Of a stretch of DNA of 59,055 bases, positions 45,370-56,195 are shown one piece after another. Both the position numbers and the translations under genes were made by a program. Source of the DNA: Gymnopus androsaceus JB14. Its lineage: Eukaryota > Basidiomycota > Agaricomycetes > Agaricales > Omphalotaceae. Where the stretch lies: assembly GCA_009733575.1 (NCBI GenBank), contig ML769640.1, positions 1-59,055 of the forward strand. Reading direction: 5' to 3'. The stretch's first letter is position 1; each line of letters starts with the position of its first letter. The notes below the pieces were generated by a model, which was not told where the DNA came from, did not search any database, and saw only the letters and a list, made by a program, of their open reading frames with translations.

Positions 45370-46301
45370 AGGGTATTCTGTACTTTTGTTTGACATCATA
45401 TGGACAGTGAACTGTATGCGCGGCACGACAATATTCCACTAGTGGACATTGCAAAAGTATGGAACTGTTGGCGATGGATTGTTGGAATTGTGTACGGCGA
45501 TGATCTGTGAAGAGAGAAATGGTGTAGTTGGATCAGGGAAGGGTCTAGGTCGTAGAGTTTCTGGAATTGGGGGAGTCGGAGATCGTAGTTGTTACCGTTG
45601 CTCCTGCTAGAAGACGAAGAAGGGAAAACATGAACATTACGCACTACGCATCCAATCTGCATGAAAGGACTCACGGGTCGTGCAAATGTACTCTCGTGAT
45701 CGACGCGTCACCCTCGTAATGGGGATAATAGAGCCAATGCCCGGTGGAGGGGTTCCGCCGATAGAAAAGGTCTCCGTTAGCAAGTTGCCATTGTTTACAA
45801 CACCAAAGACAGCAAGGCGCGTGCTCAGGTCTTTACGCATGCCATACACTATGAGAGAAAATCGTTGGTACGCGGATCGAACAAGACACCAAGAAAATTA
45901 CACTACCTTTGTAAGTAGCCTCGATGAACTGAGCAATGGTCGCGATGCCGTTTCGAGGAAGGTAGTTACTGGAAATGCTGAATTAGTACTGGTGGTATTC
46001 AGTAAATTTTACACTCGCTCACTGGTTCGCCAAAGCATTGAGACCAGGACATGGACCGCGAAGGTTGCCTGGGCCAGGAGGAACATCCCCAGTTGTCGAA
46101 ACGTATTGTGCGTCAGGATCAAAGGGAATAGTAGTGGTTCGTTTATCTGCAGAAGGATGAGCCTTGACATAAAGATCGCCGAGTGAGGAGTTGTTTGGCA
46201 TCCCGCGTGCAGCCTGAGCGAGCATATTCAGCGCCATTGGACTGAGCGCTCACATGTTTGGCGAGAAAGAGGAAGCAAACGAGTTCAAGGGAGAACCTCA
46301 T
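45370..46301 (-). pseudogene. Heme-thiolate peroxidase (chloroperoxidase/peroxygenase family), decayed
   Basis: Minus strand. ATG at 46301 begins a signal-peptide-like exon (MRFSLELVCFLFLAKH). A short intron leads to PNNSSLGDLYVKAHPSADKR and GNLRGPCPGLNALANH, the PCP motif whose Cys is the heme ligand. Then come NYLPRNGIATIAQFIEATYK, GVVNNGNLLTETFSIGGTPP, and YEGDASITRVHLHDP, carrying the E-G-D motif with the acid-base Glu. Frame is lost just before YEGDAS (near 45720) and again near 45510, where QFQQSIAN is out of frame with the preceding exon. The C-terminal third is missing. Family members are secreted fungal enzymes that oxygenate or halogenate organic compounds; this copy should be inactive. 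Confidence 0.7.
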
Positions 46302-46310
46302 GGTATTGGA

Positions 46311-46658
46311 CTACAAGAGGGAGAGACTGTAGCGATGCGAGAAAAGAATTCGCATGTTCATACTGACAGTTTCAGCAGCAACTTTTTCCCATTCCTTCAC
46401 CATTATCATCCGACGTATCTTTAACAGACATAACGTGCACTCAATCACATTCGGCTTACCCAACCGTGGTTCAGCATCGCGTTCCAGAAGAAACTGCAAG
46501 GTCGTCTCGTCGGACCTGCGAAGCGATACGTTTGAAAACGACTCCGGCCAGAATAGACTGACCAGAACCTTTAATCGATGAGGATCTGCTCCGCGGTCGA
46601 GAAGAGTACGAGACAGTGCAAGGGTCTTTTCCGGTGGAGAAAAATAGGCACAGAGCAT
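46311..46658 (-). pseudogene. Ankyrin-like fragment
   Basis: Encodes LALSRTLLDRGADPHRLKVL and TTLQFLLERDAEPRLGKPNV, two ankyrin-like repeat halves, in a 115-codon frame beginning MLCAYFSPPEKT. It abuts the peroxidase relic without space for a promoter. Probably part of a larger, lost gene. Confidence 0.4.
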
Positions 46659-48135
46659 TAGAAACTTGGTATTACTTACCTTGGTAGACTTGAAAAATCA
46701 AGAAAACATCCACGTATTGAGTGAAGGGAAAGCGTGAGATTAGTCGTTCAAAGAAGTGTTCAGTCATTTGAACCAATAAATTCCACCGTCAAAGCGAGAG
46801 GATAGGTGTGCTGTATGAGGTGGTAGTATGAGGCGCCAAGTTGAGCGCTACTTTCTCTTGACTTCCACAACTACGCATGCGCACTCGTACTGGGCAGTAA
46901 TGCCTTGAAATATAATCTCTTCAATTTTACACTTTCTGGCCATTCATAGGCATTTGGACAAACCGCTGGCGCATCTTTCGAAAACACATACGACTTCATC
47001 TTTGTATTTCTGCCTGCTAATGAGGTTTGTCTTTACCAACGCTTCGGCTTGACCCTCATCGGTATTCTAGAGACTCCGTTGGACCAGTGGATGAATATCT
47101 ACAGCTATTGAGATAACCAAGAGTACTCTTCTTCATCCAGGTGAGCCTACATCATCGCATTCTGCGTTCTTATCGCTCATTCCTTCGTAGACCGCTGCTC
47201 AAGTTTGGATCTTCGCCTTACTGCTGGGTCTTCGTCTACGCAACTGCCCTTGTTCTTTATGGGGATAAACCATACAGGGCTTTATTTCGCGTCTCTTGCA
47301 GCTTTCCGGGTGCAAAAACGTCAACTCTAACAACGGGGACTTGAGTGACATGCAATGCAACTGGGCACTGTTATCTTCGGCGTACTATGTCACAGTGACA
47401 TAAGTGAACAAGTAGGATTTGATTAGAATGGAGGTCGAACCACTTTGAGGTGCGTGTCTCATATCCTGTACTCATGAGCTCGCTCTTACCATTGTTTTTC
47501 TTCAGTAGACTATTCTCACCGAGTCCCCAGCGTACCAGAGGATATCGCCGCACACTCCGAATGCCGAGAATACGCGTCGATTTTTCCGTTCCGAGCCGCG
47601 ATTTATCTTGAATACGCGGCTCAGCGTTTCGTTATTTGGCATTAAGAACCAGTTCAGCTCGTCATTCCAAAATCACCAACGACTCCGTCCTGTACAGCTC
47701 AGGTCAATCGAGTCCTCTTAGTAAACGGCGAAGCGATGAAGTTATGGTGCGGTTCGTCTGGAGATCTACTCATTCAACCAACCGACAACCCAACCAGACG
47801 CGTCTCCCGGGATTTGGACCTGGCCGAGGCAGTGAAATGATTCTCACTGGGCCCTGAAATCTTTCACAAATGCGAACCGGGAGCTCTACAGGAATTCTGA
47901 TCGACCACCGAAGGAGTCCTGCCACTGGAGAATAAGGTCACTATGCGCACGACAAGGGTATAAAATTGGTCTGCCTACGCGTCTTTTTTCCCTAGTTTCT
48001 TTCATCTGTGCCTCCTCTTGAACTTCCAAGCTCAAGTAGTGTCTGACAACATCCTGCGCTTCACCTCGTTAGTTCGGATTTTCTTCTTCGAGTGTTTATA
48101 CGACTAACCTCAAATATTTAGTCTCTTCCTGGCTG
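46659..48135. other. Intergenic, no supported gene
   Basis: Frames at 47141-47344 and 47636-47857 have no recognisable motif. The stretch 47560-47640 contains two similar words (gaatacgcgtcgatttttccg and gaatacgcggctcagcg). 47960-48130 is pyrimidine-rich, as in fungal core promoters, before the ATG at 48136. Confidence 0.4.
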
Positions 48136-49350
48136 ATGTTTAGTGTGCTCTCTTCCCCACACCATGCCATTTCCAAGAATTCGAAACGGGAAGATGAGCT
48201 CTTCTCGACCTTGTTCTCCGATCCCACCACTACCATAAATGAACCCTGCATGCGAAGCCACTTCAAGGAATTCGATCGAAAGCTCCTTGCGGGCCAGCGC
48301 CCAGACTCGTTGCATAAGCGAAAGATCTTCTTGAAGGTCTGGAAGGACACTTTGCAACGTTCGAACATTCGAGTCAGGAAGGGTGCTCAAGTACTGGAAG
48401 GTTTAAGCAAGCTTCAGGTCGAAAAGCTCGCCAACGTTCAAGCGGTAGTGCATAACATCCATTTGGCGATGAAAACGAGACATGCCGCAATGCGAGCAAC
48501 CACTTCAGCACTAACCGCCACAACGCCATCGTCCTCACAATCACATCCGCAAAGTGCTGCATCAGCTTCATTCTCTGTGCTTCCTCCCGATTCATCCCGT
48601 CCTTCACCGAACTGGCCAGCGGAAGCGAGTTCACCTCACTTTACTGCTGACTTTGGCGCCGGGAGCTCCTCTTCTACTTTTTCATCTCCAGTTTCGCAAA
48701 ACGCTTTTTCAAGTGCTGATTCACGTTTTGCGGAAACATGGCCGGCGACGAATATTGCAGGACCTTCTCGCTTTGATGTCGCATCTGTAGTTAGTCATTT
48801 GAACGCCCTATCTTTTGACGCTAGTACCTCCTCTGGCCCTTCTTCAGGTTTTTATAACCCTGCGAGGACCGATGTACCTGCGGCGTTCGCTCCTGGTCCT
48901 TCTCGCTCCGCCGACGCTGTTAATAAATCGCACTTCTCGCATCCTGGGTGTACTTCGGAGGTTGGTTCTCTCGACGTGATGACTCCACCACAAGACTTTG
49001 CCCATCCTACTATGCCCGAGGCTCCGCAGGTCCAATTTCCCCAAGGCGCCTCGCATATGTCGAATGTCTCTTCGACTAATGGAAGCACGAGTTTGTGGAA
49101 CCAGAGTGCACCTGTTGCGGCCACTTCGCTCCCCGCCAAACGGTATCCCCCACCTCCGTATCCACCTCCGTGGTACCCTGCGGGTTTTGTCAATGCACAG
49201 AGTGGATACGTTGGCCAATATGAGGGGAAACACTTCGCTCCTGGATCGATGCAGTCTGGCAATGGCTATAACGGTTATGCTCCCGCTATGGCGTCTCCAC
49301 GTCTGTCACCGCTATCGTCTCGGGCTACGACCATCAAGATCAAGGTCTAG
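48136..49350 (+). CDS. Ser/Pro-rich protein of unknown function
   Basis: A single 404-codon frame without introns, the longest unbroken plus-strand gene here. Residues 1-120 are charged and helical (KREDELFSTLFSDPTTTINE, KRKIFLKVWKDTLQRSNIRV, KLQVEKLANVQAVVHNIHLA). The rest is low-complexity Ser/Ala/Pro (SSSTFSSPVSQNAFSSADSR) with a Pro/Tyr stretch YPPPPYPPPWYP near residue 340 and Gly/Tyr-rich NGYNGYAPAM near the end. This make-up resembles fungal transcriptional regulators with disordered tails, but no DNA-binding domain was recognised. The GC content is high and the pyrimidine-rich leader suggests expression. Function unknown. Confidence 0.6.
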   Translation: MFSVLSSPHHAISKNSKREDELFSTLFSDPTTTINEPCMRSHFKEFDRKLLAGQRPDSLHKRKIFLKVWKDTLQRSNIRVRKGAQVLEGLSKLQVEKLANVQAVVHNIHLAMKTRHAAMRATTSALTATTPSSSQSHPQSAASASFSVLPPDSSRPSPNWPAEASSPHFTADFGAGSSSSTFSSPVSQNAFSSADSRFAETWPATNIAGPSRFDVASVVSHLNALSFDASTSSGPSSGFYNPARTDVPAAFAPGPSRSADAVNKSHFSHPGCTSEVGSLDVMTPPQDFAHPTMPEAPQVQFPQGASHMSNVSSTNGSTSLWNQSAPVAATSLPAKRYPPPPYPPPWYPAGFVNAQSGYVGQYEGKHFAPGSMQSGNGYNGYAPAMASPRLSPLSSRATTIKIKV

Positions 49351-50211
49351 ACGACCAATTTGAGTTCGAGGCGATTTGCAGCCAGGATCAGGATTGGTCG
49401 GAGACGAGATTCAACAGAAGAGGGACATAGTGAGGAGTCGGGAGTCGGTTTGCCTGTAGAGAGATCAGGCTCTCCACAAGTCAACCTTGACTTGGAAGAT
49501 GATGAATTTGGGGCGCAGAATGTTGGATATGATGGGGCTGATGATGGAAACGGTGGATTTATCCAACTCTGGAGGCAAGAGATCAATCAGGAAACGTTGC
49601 AGAAAACGGCGGAAAATCTTTTTACATACCACAAGGTCTTTTTCTTCTTTGGATTTCTCTCTTTCGTTTCTACAAGTGCTACAGAAAGCGAACAGACTCA
49701 AAGCTTCGTGGTGCGGATACCCGACATTGGCGGTGTGTATGAGGAGGAGCATGGAGATATTGACACGGACGTTTGATGCGATGGACGCTTCTGTATACAC
49801 ATATATATCCTGAGGTGCGACAGAGGGATGGGGACGTGAGGGAGACCAAGCACCATTCGTTCGACCTCTTTACTTATACGCTTGATCCCGTCCTATACTC
49901 TGTCGATTCACCTCTTGTACTTAGTTTAGTAGGCATTGTCAGACTAATAACACCTCTACAAAATGTTGGTTCGGAACTTTACAAAGACCATTGTACTTTT
50001 TCCTTCGTTGTCATAGAAAAACTTACATCGCTGAGTGTTGCTATGTAGGCCCACAAAATACGTAGTCTACTTACAGCCTGTTCGGAAATCCTTGTCCGAA
50101 TTGAAATTTGTGATGCAACGATCAAAATATAAATAATAATTCCGAAAAGGGAAGCGCCCACGGGAACAGCGCAGATTGTTATCATTGTTATCACTGTATC
50201 TCGGCGTGTTC
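49351..50211 (+). other. Possible second small gene or 3' region, then AT-rich spacer
   Basis: A frame at 49360-49776 (138 codons) contains RFAARIRIGRRRDSTEEGHS, an acidic stretch (LDLEDDEFGAQNVGYDGADD) and a hydrophobic segment HKVFFFFGFLSFVSTS. It starts ten bases after the stop of the previous gene. It could be an independent gene, an unspliced continuation, or chance. 49777-50211 holds no gene. Confidence 0.3.
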
Positions 50212-51347
50212 ATGGTCTTCCGCAAAATAAGCAAGGATCTCAAAGAACGAGCCCTTTGGCTCCTTGAAGCTGGATACATAGACGAAGAGGTTGCTGATCT
50301 GATTGGGGTATCTACCAAAAGCATTGGCCGATGGCAGAAGAATGTTGAAACCTTTGGATCTGTGATTCCTCCTCACAACTTCCCTCAGGGCAGACCATCA
50401 GTTGTAAGCACAGAGGTCCGAGAGGACCTCGTGTCGCTTTCTGTTGAATCTCCGGAATTACTGTTGGATGAAATCCAAGACTGGATAGCACTCACGCATG
50501 GAACTGCTATTTCACGTTTACAGTTATGCCAGATTCTCAAAGATTGTGCACTCTCATACAAGAAGCTTCGACGTGTAGCATCAGAACGAGATGAGGAGCT
50601 TGTCAGGCAGTGGTGTGCAGCTTACCAGCAAGCATACACTGCTGCACAGATTCTCTGGATTGACGAGACAAGTAAAGATGATCGTACAATATACCGACAT
50701 TATGGACGTGCTGTTCTTGGTGAACGTGCCGTCATTTCAGCCAATTTTGTGCGAGGGGACCGGTATTCGCTTGTGGCAGCATTAGGAGTTGAAGGATATT
50801 CTGCTACTCAAGTGGTTCATGGCTCCCTGGATGGCGATGAGTTCTTTGATTTTGTCATTTCCGATGTGGTATGTGCTCTTGCATTCAGGCTATGTATGGA
50901 CATGTACTAATACTATTTGTTTTACATTTCAGCTTCCAACAATGAATCCATTTCCGGGAGATAGAAGTGTTATCATCATGGATAATTGTCAGATTCACAA
51001 GTCCAAGGCTTTGCATGAACTTGTTGAATCTTTTGGTACTATCTATTCATGGGTAACTATCTACACAGCTGCTAATCATCCAAGTTGTAGGCTGTAAAAT
51101 TGTATTCTTACCACCATACTCTCCTCATCTCAACCCCATTGAGGAAAGCTTTGGTGCAGGTAATTCTATGGTGCATGACTTGTAACAACATGTTCTGATC
51201 TGTTTTTTAGTCAAAGCATATCTTCGTAGGCATTGGAAGCGGGCACAAGAGTCTGATGACCCAGAGATCTTTCTTTTTGAAGCTGCTTCAGCAGTTACAG
51301 CTGAATCAGCTAAAGGATGGATTCAACGTGCAGGGTATATCCTTTAA
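50212..51347 (+). CDS. Tc1/mariner-type transposase, DD34E
   Basis: Four exons (introns 50869-50932, about 51034-51088 and about 51160-51210) join in frame to about 320 residues. The N-terminus MVFRKISKDLKERALWLLEA, followed by ADLIGVSTKSIGRWQKN, is a helix-turn-helix DNA-binding part. The catalytic core has ILWIDETSKDDR (first Asp), SVIIMDNCQIHKSKALHELV (second Asp) and FLPPYSPHLNPIEESF (Glu), with 34 residues between the second Asp and the Glu, hence DD34E. The chosen ATG at 50212 lies 36 bases inside a longer frame and fits the family start. No clear inverted ends were found within 250 bases, so element borders are undefined. The protein looks complete. Confidence 0.85.
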
Positions 51348-51550
51348 AGTCTGAACATCTTGCAGAGTAATTATTGAAAAGTAAAAATATACAAAGAGAT
51401 CAGAATAGTATGGGGTATAAAGTATAAACAAAGAGCGACATGAGTTGGGCTAAACAAGTGACGGGAGTTGGGCTAAATGAGCAACGGGAGTTGGCCACCT
51501 AAATAAGTATATACAGTAGAAGTATAAAAATTGATTTACAATAGGCATAC
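51348..51550. repeat. Short direct repeat between transposase and next gene
   Basis: The word GGGAGTTGG recurs at about 27-base spacing with TGAGTTGGGCTAAACAAGTG and GGAGTTGGGCTAAATGAGCA around 51440-51500, about three imperfect copies. Confidence 0.5.
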
Positions 51551-52310
51551 TTATGTTTTGAGGCTCTGGTGGTAACACTTATTAGTTTTGACAACACGAT
51601 CCCAACTGAGCTGCACAAAGCCAACCGCAAGCCAGTCCTCCTTCGGAACATGTGCAAGTTTGTCACCTGGTTCAAACTCAAGTTTCATCAACAGTTCCTT
51701 TACCGTATCATTGAACCCGGACTGTGCACAAAATTCAACAAGGGATAGAGTGTTGTTGGGAATGGGAGGCGATGAGGAGTGTACAGCAAATGCAGATTCA
51801 AGAGTTTCGCCACCAGTTACACTTGGAAGTGAGGCTGAATGCATCGGAGATTCGAAAGGAAGGCGGCCACCGGCATATGCCATGGTCATCATTAGCTGCA
51901 TCTGTGTCTGGTTTGCATTGAGCCATGCAAGTTCAAGGGCCAAAGTATCACTTGGAGGAGCCGCCGACACCACCACTGCAGGAGTTGGCGTCGAAGGAAC
52001 AACCATAGATGTAAGCATCGGAGCATCTGTTGATACAGTAGATGTTGTTGACGAACTTGGTGAGCCACTCAATGCATGAGATGAAGCAAACCAGCCTTGT
52101 CCAATAGGAATACGTGTGATATCCACTGACGGGATAGCCTTTTTGCGCTCATGTCGCTATAGAATTTGATGATTAGAGGAATATGGAAATAAGGGGAAAA
52201 TGCCATACAATCTTTCCAGCCCACTGCCTAGCTGTTGGATGGTGACCAACATTGAAGTGCTGCTTTGTGGGAGCATGCACATGGGAAAGGGAAAAAATTA
52301 AGCTCTACCA
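51551..52310 (-). CDS. Unknown protein with SAM-like C-terminal segment
   Basis: Two minus-strand exons: an upstream exon ending FNVGHHPTARQWAGKI (near 52210) and, after an intron at about 52157-52209, RHERKKAIPSVDITRIPIGQ continuing to the stop at 51551. The middle is Ser/Thr/Pro-rich. The last 60 residues, SLVEFCAQSGFNDTVKELLM, LEFEPGDKLAHVPKEDWLAV and GFVQLSWDRVVKTNKCYHQ, have the helix pattern of a SAM-like domain, seen at the ends of many basidiomycete hypothetical proteins. Start not determined. Confidence 0.4.
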
Positions 52311-52894
52311 AATTCTCTCAGTAAAGCACTTGTATTGGTAGTGATATTTGTATCCTTGAATTAATGACTGCTTTGTTGTCTTTCAATGAGTGTGAAAATG
52401 ACTCCATTATTTTTTCAATCAAATTCAGATTTTGCTCGAGTGAAAGTCATATTGATTTGTTGCATATCAACTTGACAGATTTCCTACACTAAATTTCATG
52501 AATCAAGAATGAAATTGTAGTAATGGAAAGGAGATAAATCATGGTAATAAACGAGATGGTAGATTCCAAAAAAAGCTATACAGCATATTGGTATAATGAT
52601 TGTGAACATATGCGAGGTAGTTTCTGAGTGACAGAATTAAACATGGAAACTTTATAAATTTGACAGTCTGATAGACTGCACCTGCATCAGTACACTAACG
52701 CAGTTGCCATGCTGCATGTGCAGTTGATAGATGAGTTAGTGCAGGATAAGAGGGCTGTCATCTCAAGCTTCTGCCTCCAAATCAGAGTTTGCTTGCTCTG
52801 CTAAAGCCCAATTCTTGAAATCAGCTAAGTGAGGGAGACACTTGTTGTTGATCTCTAGCCTCTCAACACTGGCAGGGGACAAACATGCGAGGAA
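52311..52894. other. AT-rich spacer, no gene
   Basis: 52390-52680 is AT-rich with no open frame. 52770-52880 on the minus strand encodes FLACLSPASVERLEINNKCL and PHLADFKNWALAEQANSDLE just after the next gene's stop, so it may be a read-through tail of that gene after one substitution or splice. Confidence 0.35.
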
Positions 52895-53990
52895 TCAATG
52901 ATGGTAAAGAGATTGAGGAAGACCAATGATGGCCTTGGGTTGAGTCTTCCGGCCTGTTCGGTGATAGATCTGTAAAGGATGAGCAAGGTGTTTCTTCCCA
53001 TGCTGCGCTGCAATCTTCAACTGGAGTTCATTGATGCTGGCATTGAGGTCTGCAAGAATGCAAGAAAGGAAGCGCCAACAACCATAGGGCTCTGTGGTGA
53101 CAAGAGCACTCCCCTCAACCTCAACATCAGTGTCATCCAAAGACTGTCCGAGTTCACCCAAGTCACCCAGAACAGCTTCAACCCTCTTCCACTTCTTCTT
53201 TTCTTCAGGCTTAGAAGAATGCGTGATGAGTTTCTTGACACCATCTTCTCTCTTATTTAATTTCTGCCTGCAAGTATTAGATAGATGAAGTGTGCCAAGG
53301 GCAATACTGACTATTCACTTACAATTAGCCTTATGAACACTCTTGTACCTCTTGACCTGATCAATTTGAGCTCGTGTTGTGGCCTGTGCCGCTGTCTCGA
53401 ACCTATCCCTTTCCTCCTCATGCATGCAAGGTTTCCATTGTGTCCAGGAGTCCCTAGCTTGCAAAATATGGCCCCAAATGATGGCGTGGATGGCTTCTGT
53501 GGACAAGGATCCCTCGAAATGCTGATCTGCTCTATTTGCCAATGCAAACGAGGTCATATTTCTTACAACGCCAAGATTCCATTGAGAGCCACGCCAGCCA
53601 TCACCAAAATATAATTGGAATTGGTTGGCACCCTGTGGACCAGGTCCGGTCTCTGAATCATACTGTTTTGCAATCTCGGTAGTGACTGGATTGTATTTTT
53701 CAAAGTGGGAAACATAGGTTTGTCTGGTTAACTTGAGGAAGGATCAACACAGAAAACCCTATGAAGTACAGTGAGTTTGATATAGAAAGAAATGCCAATT
53801 AGATGCATGATGCACTTTTGTTGTTAACAGTGGGCCAGCTCTTATACTTGCCTTTCTTGATCTGATTCCTCAAAGAGGCTATCTTGGTTTTGCGCTCAGT
53901 CTGCAATAAGCAGTGAGTAGATACTTATACAATAGGGAGCAACACTCACAAGAGCCACTTCCTTGGCTTGCATAGCTGTAGCCACACTTC
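52895..53990 (-). CDS. Unknown multi-exon protein
   Basis: Minus-strand exons: about 53985-53950 (ATAMQAKEVAL), about 53900-53855 (TERKTKIASLRNQIKKGK), then 53725 to about 53325 (LTRQTYVSHFEKYNPVTTEI, DGWRGSQWNLGVVRNMTSFA, HILQARDSWTQWKPCMHEEE, RDRFETAAQATTRAQIDQVK) and about 53262-52895 (KREDGVKKLITHSSKPEEKK, EPYGCWRFLSCILADLNASI, HLAHPLQIYHRTGRKTQPKA, stop after LYHH). The exons join with GT-AG introns and the sequence looks conserved rather than random. No domain was recognised. Confidence 0.45.
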
Positions 53991-54269
53991 TTACCTGAAG
54001 AAGTGATTGATACAGACGCGAACCCTGATCCAAAAAATGATGGTGATCCAAAAAATTCAACTTTCAACATGCTCAAAGTAGCTTCTGGGACCCGGTTTTT
54101 TTTTTACAGGACATAGTCAACGTGTAATTTCTGAATATCTACAATACGGAATCGTTATGCTACATAAATCTACCAAAAAAAATTAAATACAGCAAAAATA
54201 GCCTAAATTTCCGAAAAAAAGAGATTCTGTATGGATTAGAGAGTCGCATAATAGATAAAGACATGCTCC
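53991..54269. other. Spacer, no gene
   Basis: AT-rich, with a run of T and two A-runs. Nothing was recognised. Confidence 0.4.
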
Positions 54270-56195
54270 CTATGCCCTAGGATGCTTTCGTGAGCACATA
54301 TTGTAAGCTGGAGTCACCGAACAATGTTTTGAGCCAACTTTGTGCATCATCTCCTCCTCCTCAGATTCCATATCCTCATCATCCACAATGGAAGGAACTT
54401 CACTGTTGAATGAATCTATGAGCTCATGGGAGAGATCCCCAGCTCCATCCAGACCATCAGAATTGTCACTTGAAGATTTGTGAATGCGGGTGGAGCCCTG
54501 GCCTTGACCCACACTGCAGCCTTGCCACATTTGTCCTGAATTGTGCATTCAAATGTGTTCCCTTGCTCAATTTCCGCGTGTAGCTTCCGCTGTTGCTTTG
54601 TTCTTCAAGGGCGACCACCACGGTTAATATTGGGAGGCATAAAACGTCCAGAGTGCAAAGAGAAAGCAATAAACGTTCAAAACACGTGATTTTTTGGATC
54701 GTGGTTTTCCGGCTTATATCCAGCCATCACACAAACTTATATCTGTACCATGAAGAAATTCTTCAAAAAATCTCAAAAAATCGGAACACAATACTTCGAT
54801 ATTATTGATCCCCTAGCGCAAAGAAATTCAAGGAAAAAGGTTTACTACAGCCTAGAATACAGCGATTTTTCCACATTGTTTCAGATTGGGGTTCGTGTCT
54901 GTATATAAAAAAGAATTGCATACTGAGCACATACCTCCTGGCAATCATTTCAGCATGCTTGTGAGCCATGTCCCTCTCTCTCTGCACTGCCTCTAATAAG
55001 GCTTGCTGATACAAACATTAATAATAAAAAAGAAAGGAGTAATTATCAATTAACCCACCAAGTGAGATATGCTGGCAGTCAGTCTATCAACCTTGTCAGC
55101 TTGCTCCTTGTCAGCTGTGTTAACTTGCTTGGTTTCATCCATCATCTCTTGCTGGAAACATTATTCAACCAAAAATGCAGTCAAGGTGAGTCGCCAAGAC
55201 CCACCATTTTGATATCCTGTTGTTTGACGGTGAGCTCAAGGTCCTCATTTACTTGTTCCTAAGTTGCATGTGTGAGTATACATACTGTTGAAGTATGAAT
55301 TCCCTACCAGTTCCAGCTTCATCAGTAAAAATGGGTTAAACCTACAATAACCTAGGGAACCTAGGCTACCCTGGTCATCCTGGTCACCCTGGTCACCTTG
55401 GGTCTTCCAGGCTACCCCAGGCTACCTTAGGCTATCTCAGGCTACCTCAGGCTCCTTAGGTTAGCTCAGGTTAACTCAGGCTCACTCAAGTTGCCTCAAA
55501 TTCCCAAGGTTTGTCCCTAAATCCTAGGCAACCTAGGTGACCTCAAAGAAACTGAGGCAGTCTAGGCAACCTAGGTGGCCTAGGGGACCTAGGTATCCTT
55601 AGGTTCCCTTTAGTCTCTTTAGGTCATTGTGGATCAACCCAAAGTCAGCCCTGAGCCCAGACCATTTTTCCTGATGTTCTGTTTGAGGAGAGCTGCGTAC
55701 TCATTCGCGTGCAATTCAGCCAGGTGTGCCTGAGTGAAATTGAGTGAAATTATGTGACGAGACAAACAACCATACCAAGTCAGACCTCTCCTGAATAAGA
55801 TCACTTTTCTCCTTCAAATATTGCTCATTTAGATGCTTGGCCTTATCAAATTCACTTTGCAGCTGTTAGTAGCAATGTTCCAGATATTTGGCATTGCCCT
55901 CAAGATCAACATTTTGCATCTGAAGCTGTAAATTCAGTAGTCAGCCAGAGATCAAACAAAAAGAGCAAAGAAACCAAACTTTATTGAACGCCTTTAGGGC
56001 AGGTCCAGCCACAGCTTGCATTTTCAGAGGAGATCCCTTATCCTCAGTCCCATTGCTTTCGAGGTGATGTTTGCCAAGGCGGAATGGGGTAGAAACGGTG
56101 ATGACACTACTAGCAGGTTTGGAGGTGCTTGGGACAACAACAGTGAACTTGTGCTGGCTCCTATCCAGACTTTGGTCCATGGGCATGTCAGTCAT
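54270..56195 (-). CDS. Coiled-coil protein gene, exon interrupted by a foldback element
   Basis: Minus strand. Exon 1 from ATG at 56195 (MTDMPMDQSLDRSQHKFTVV, GPALKAFNK). Later exons read LQMQNVDLEGNAKYLEH, LQSEFDKAKHLNEQYLKEKS, DLIQERSDL, AHLAELHANEYAALLKQ, then after the inserted element KLEL, EQVNEDLELTVKQQDIKM, QEMMDETKQVNTADKEQADK, VDRLTASISHL and ALLEAVQRERDMAHKHAEMI. Heptad-like Leu/Glu/Lys spacing indicates a long coiled coil. The C-terminal exon near 54560-54270 is acidic (DDEDMESEEEEMMHKV). The element at 55320-55676 lies between LLKQ and KLEL, inside an exon, and brings stop codons, so this allele is probably broken. Function unknown. Confidence 0.45.
55320..55676. mobile_element. 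CATCAG foldback MITE, copy 2
   Basis: The ends CATCAGTAAAAATGG and CCATTTTTCCTGATG are inverted repeats and share the CATCAGnAAAAA start with the element at 9649-9998. The interior is made of CCTAGG-type words (aggcaacctaggtgacc, aacctagggaacctagg). The arms are more diverged than in copy 1. The flanks have TT on both sides as a possible duplication. It lies in an exon of the minus-strand coiled-coil gene. Confidence 0.7.

Noticed and set aside
48844..49262. Long minus-strand frames opposite the Ser/Pro-rich gene
   Set aside because: They lie inside an uninterrupted 404-codon plus-strand frame and arise from its codon composition.
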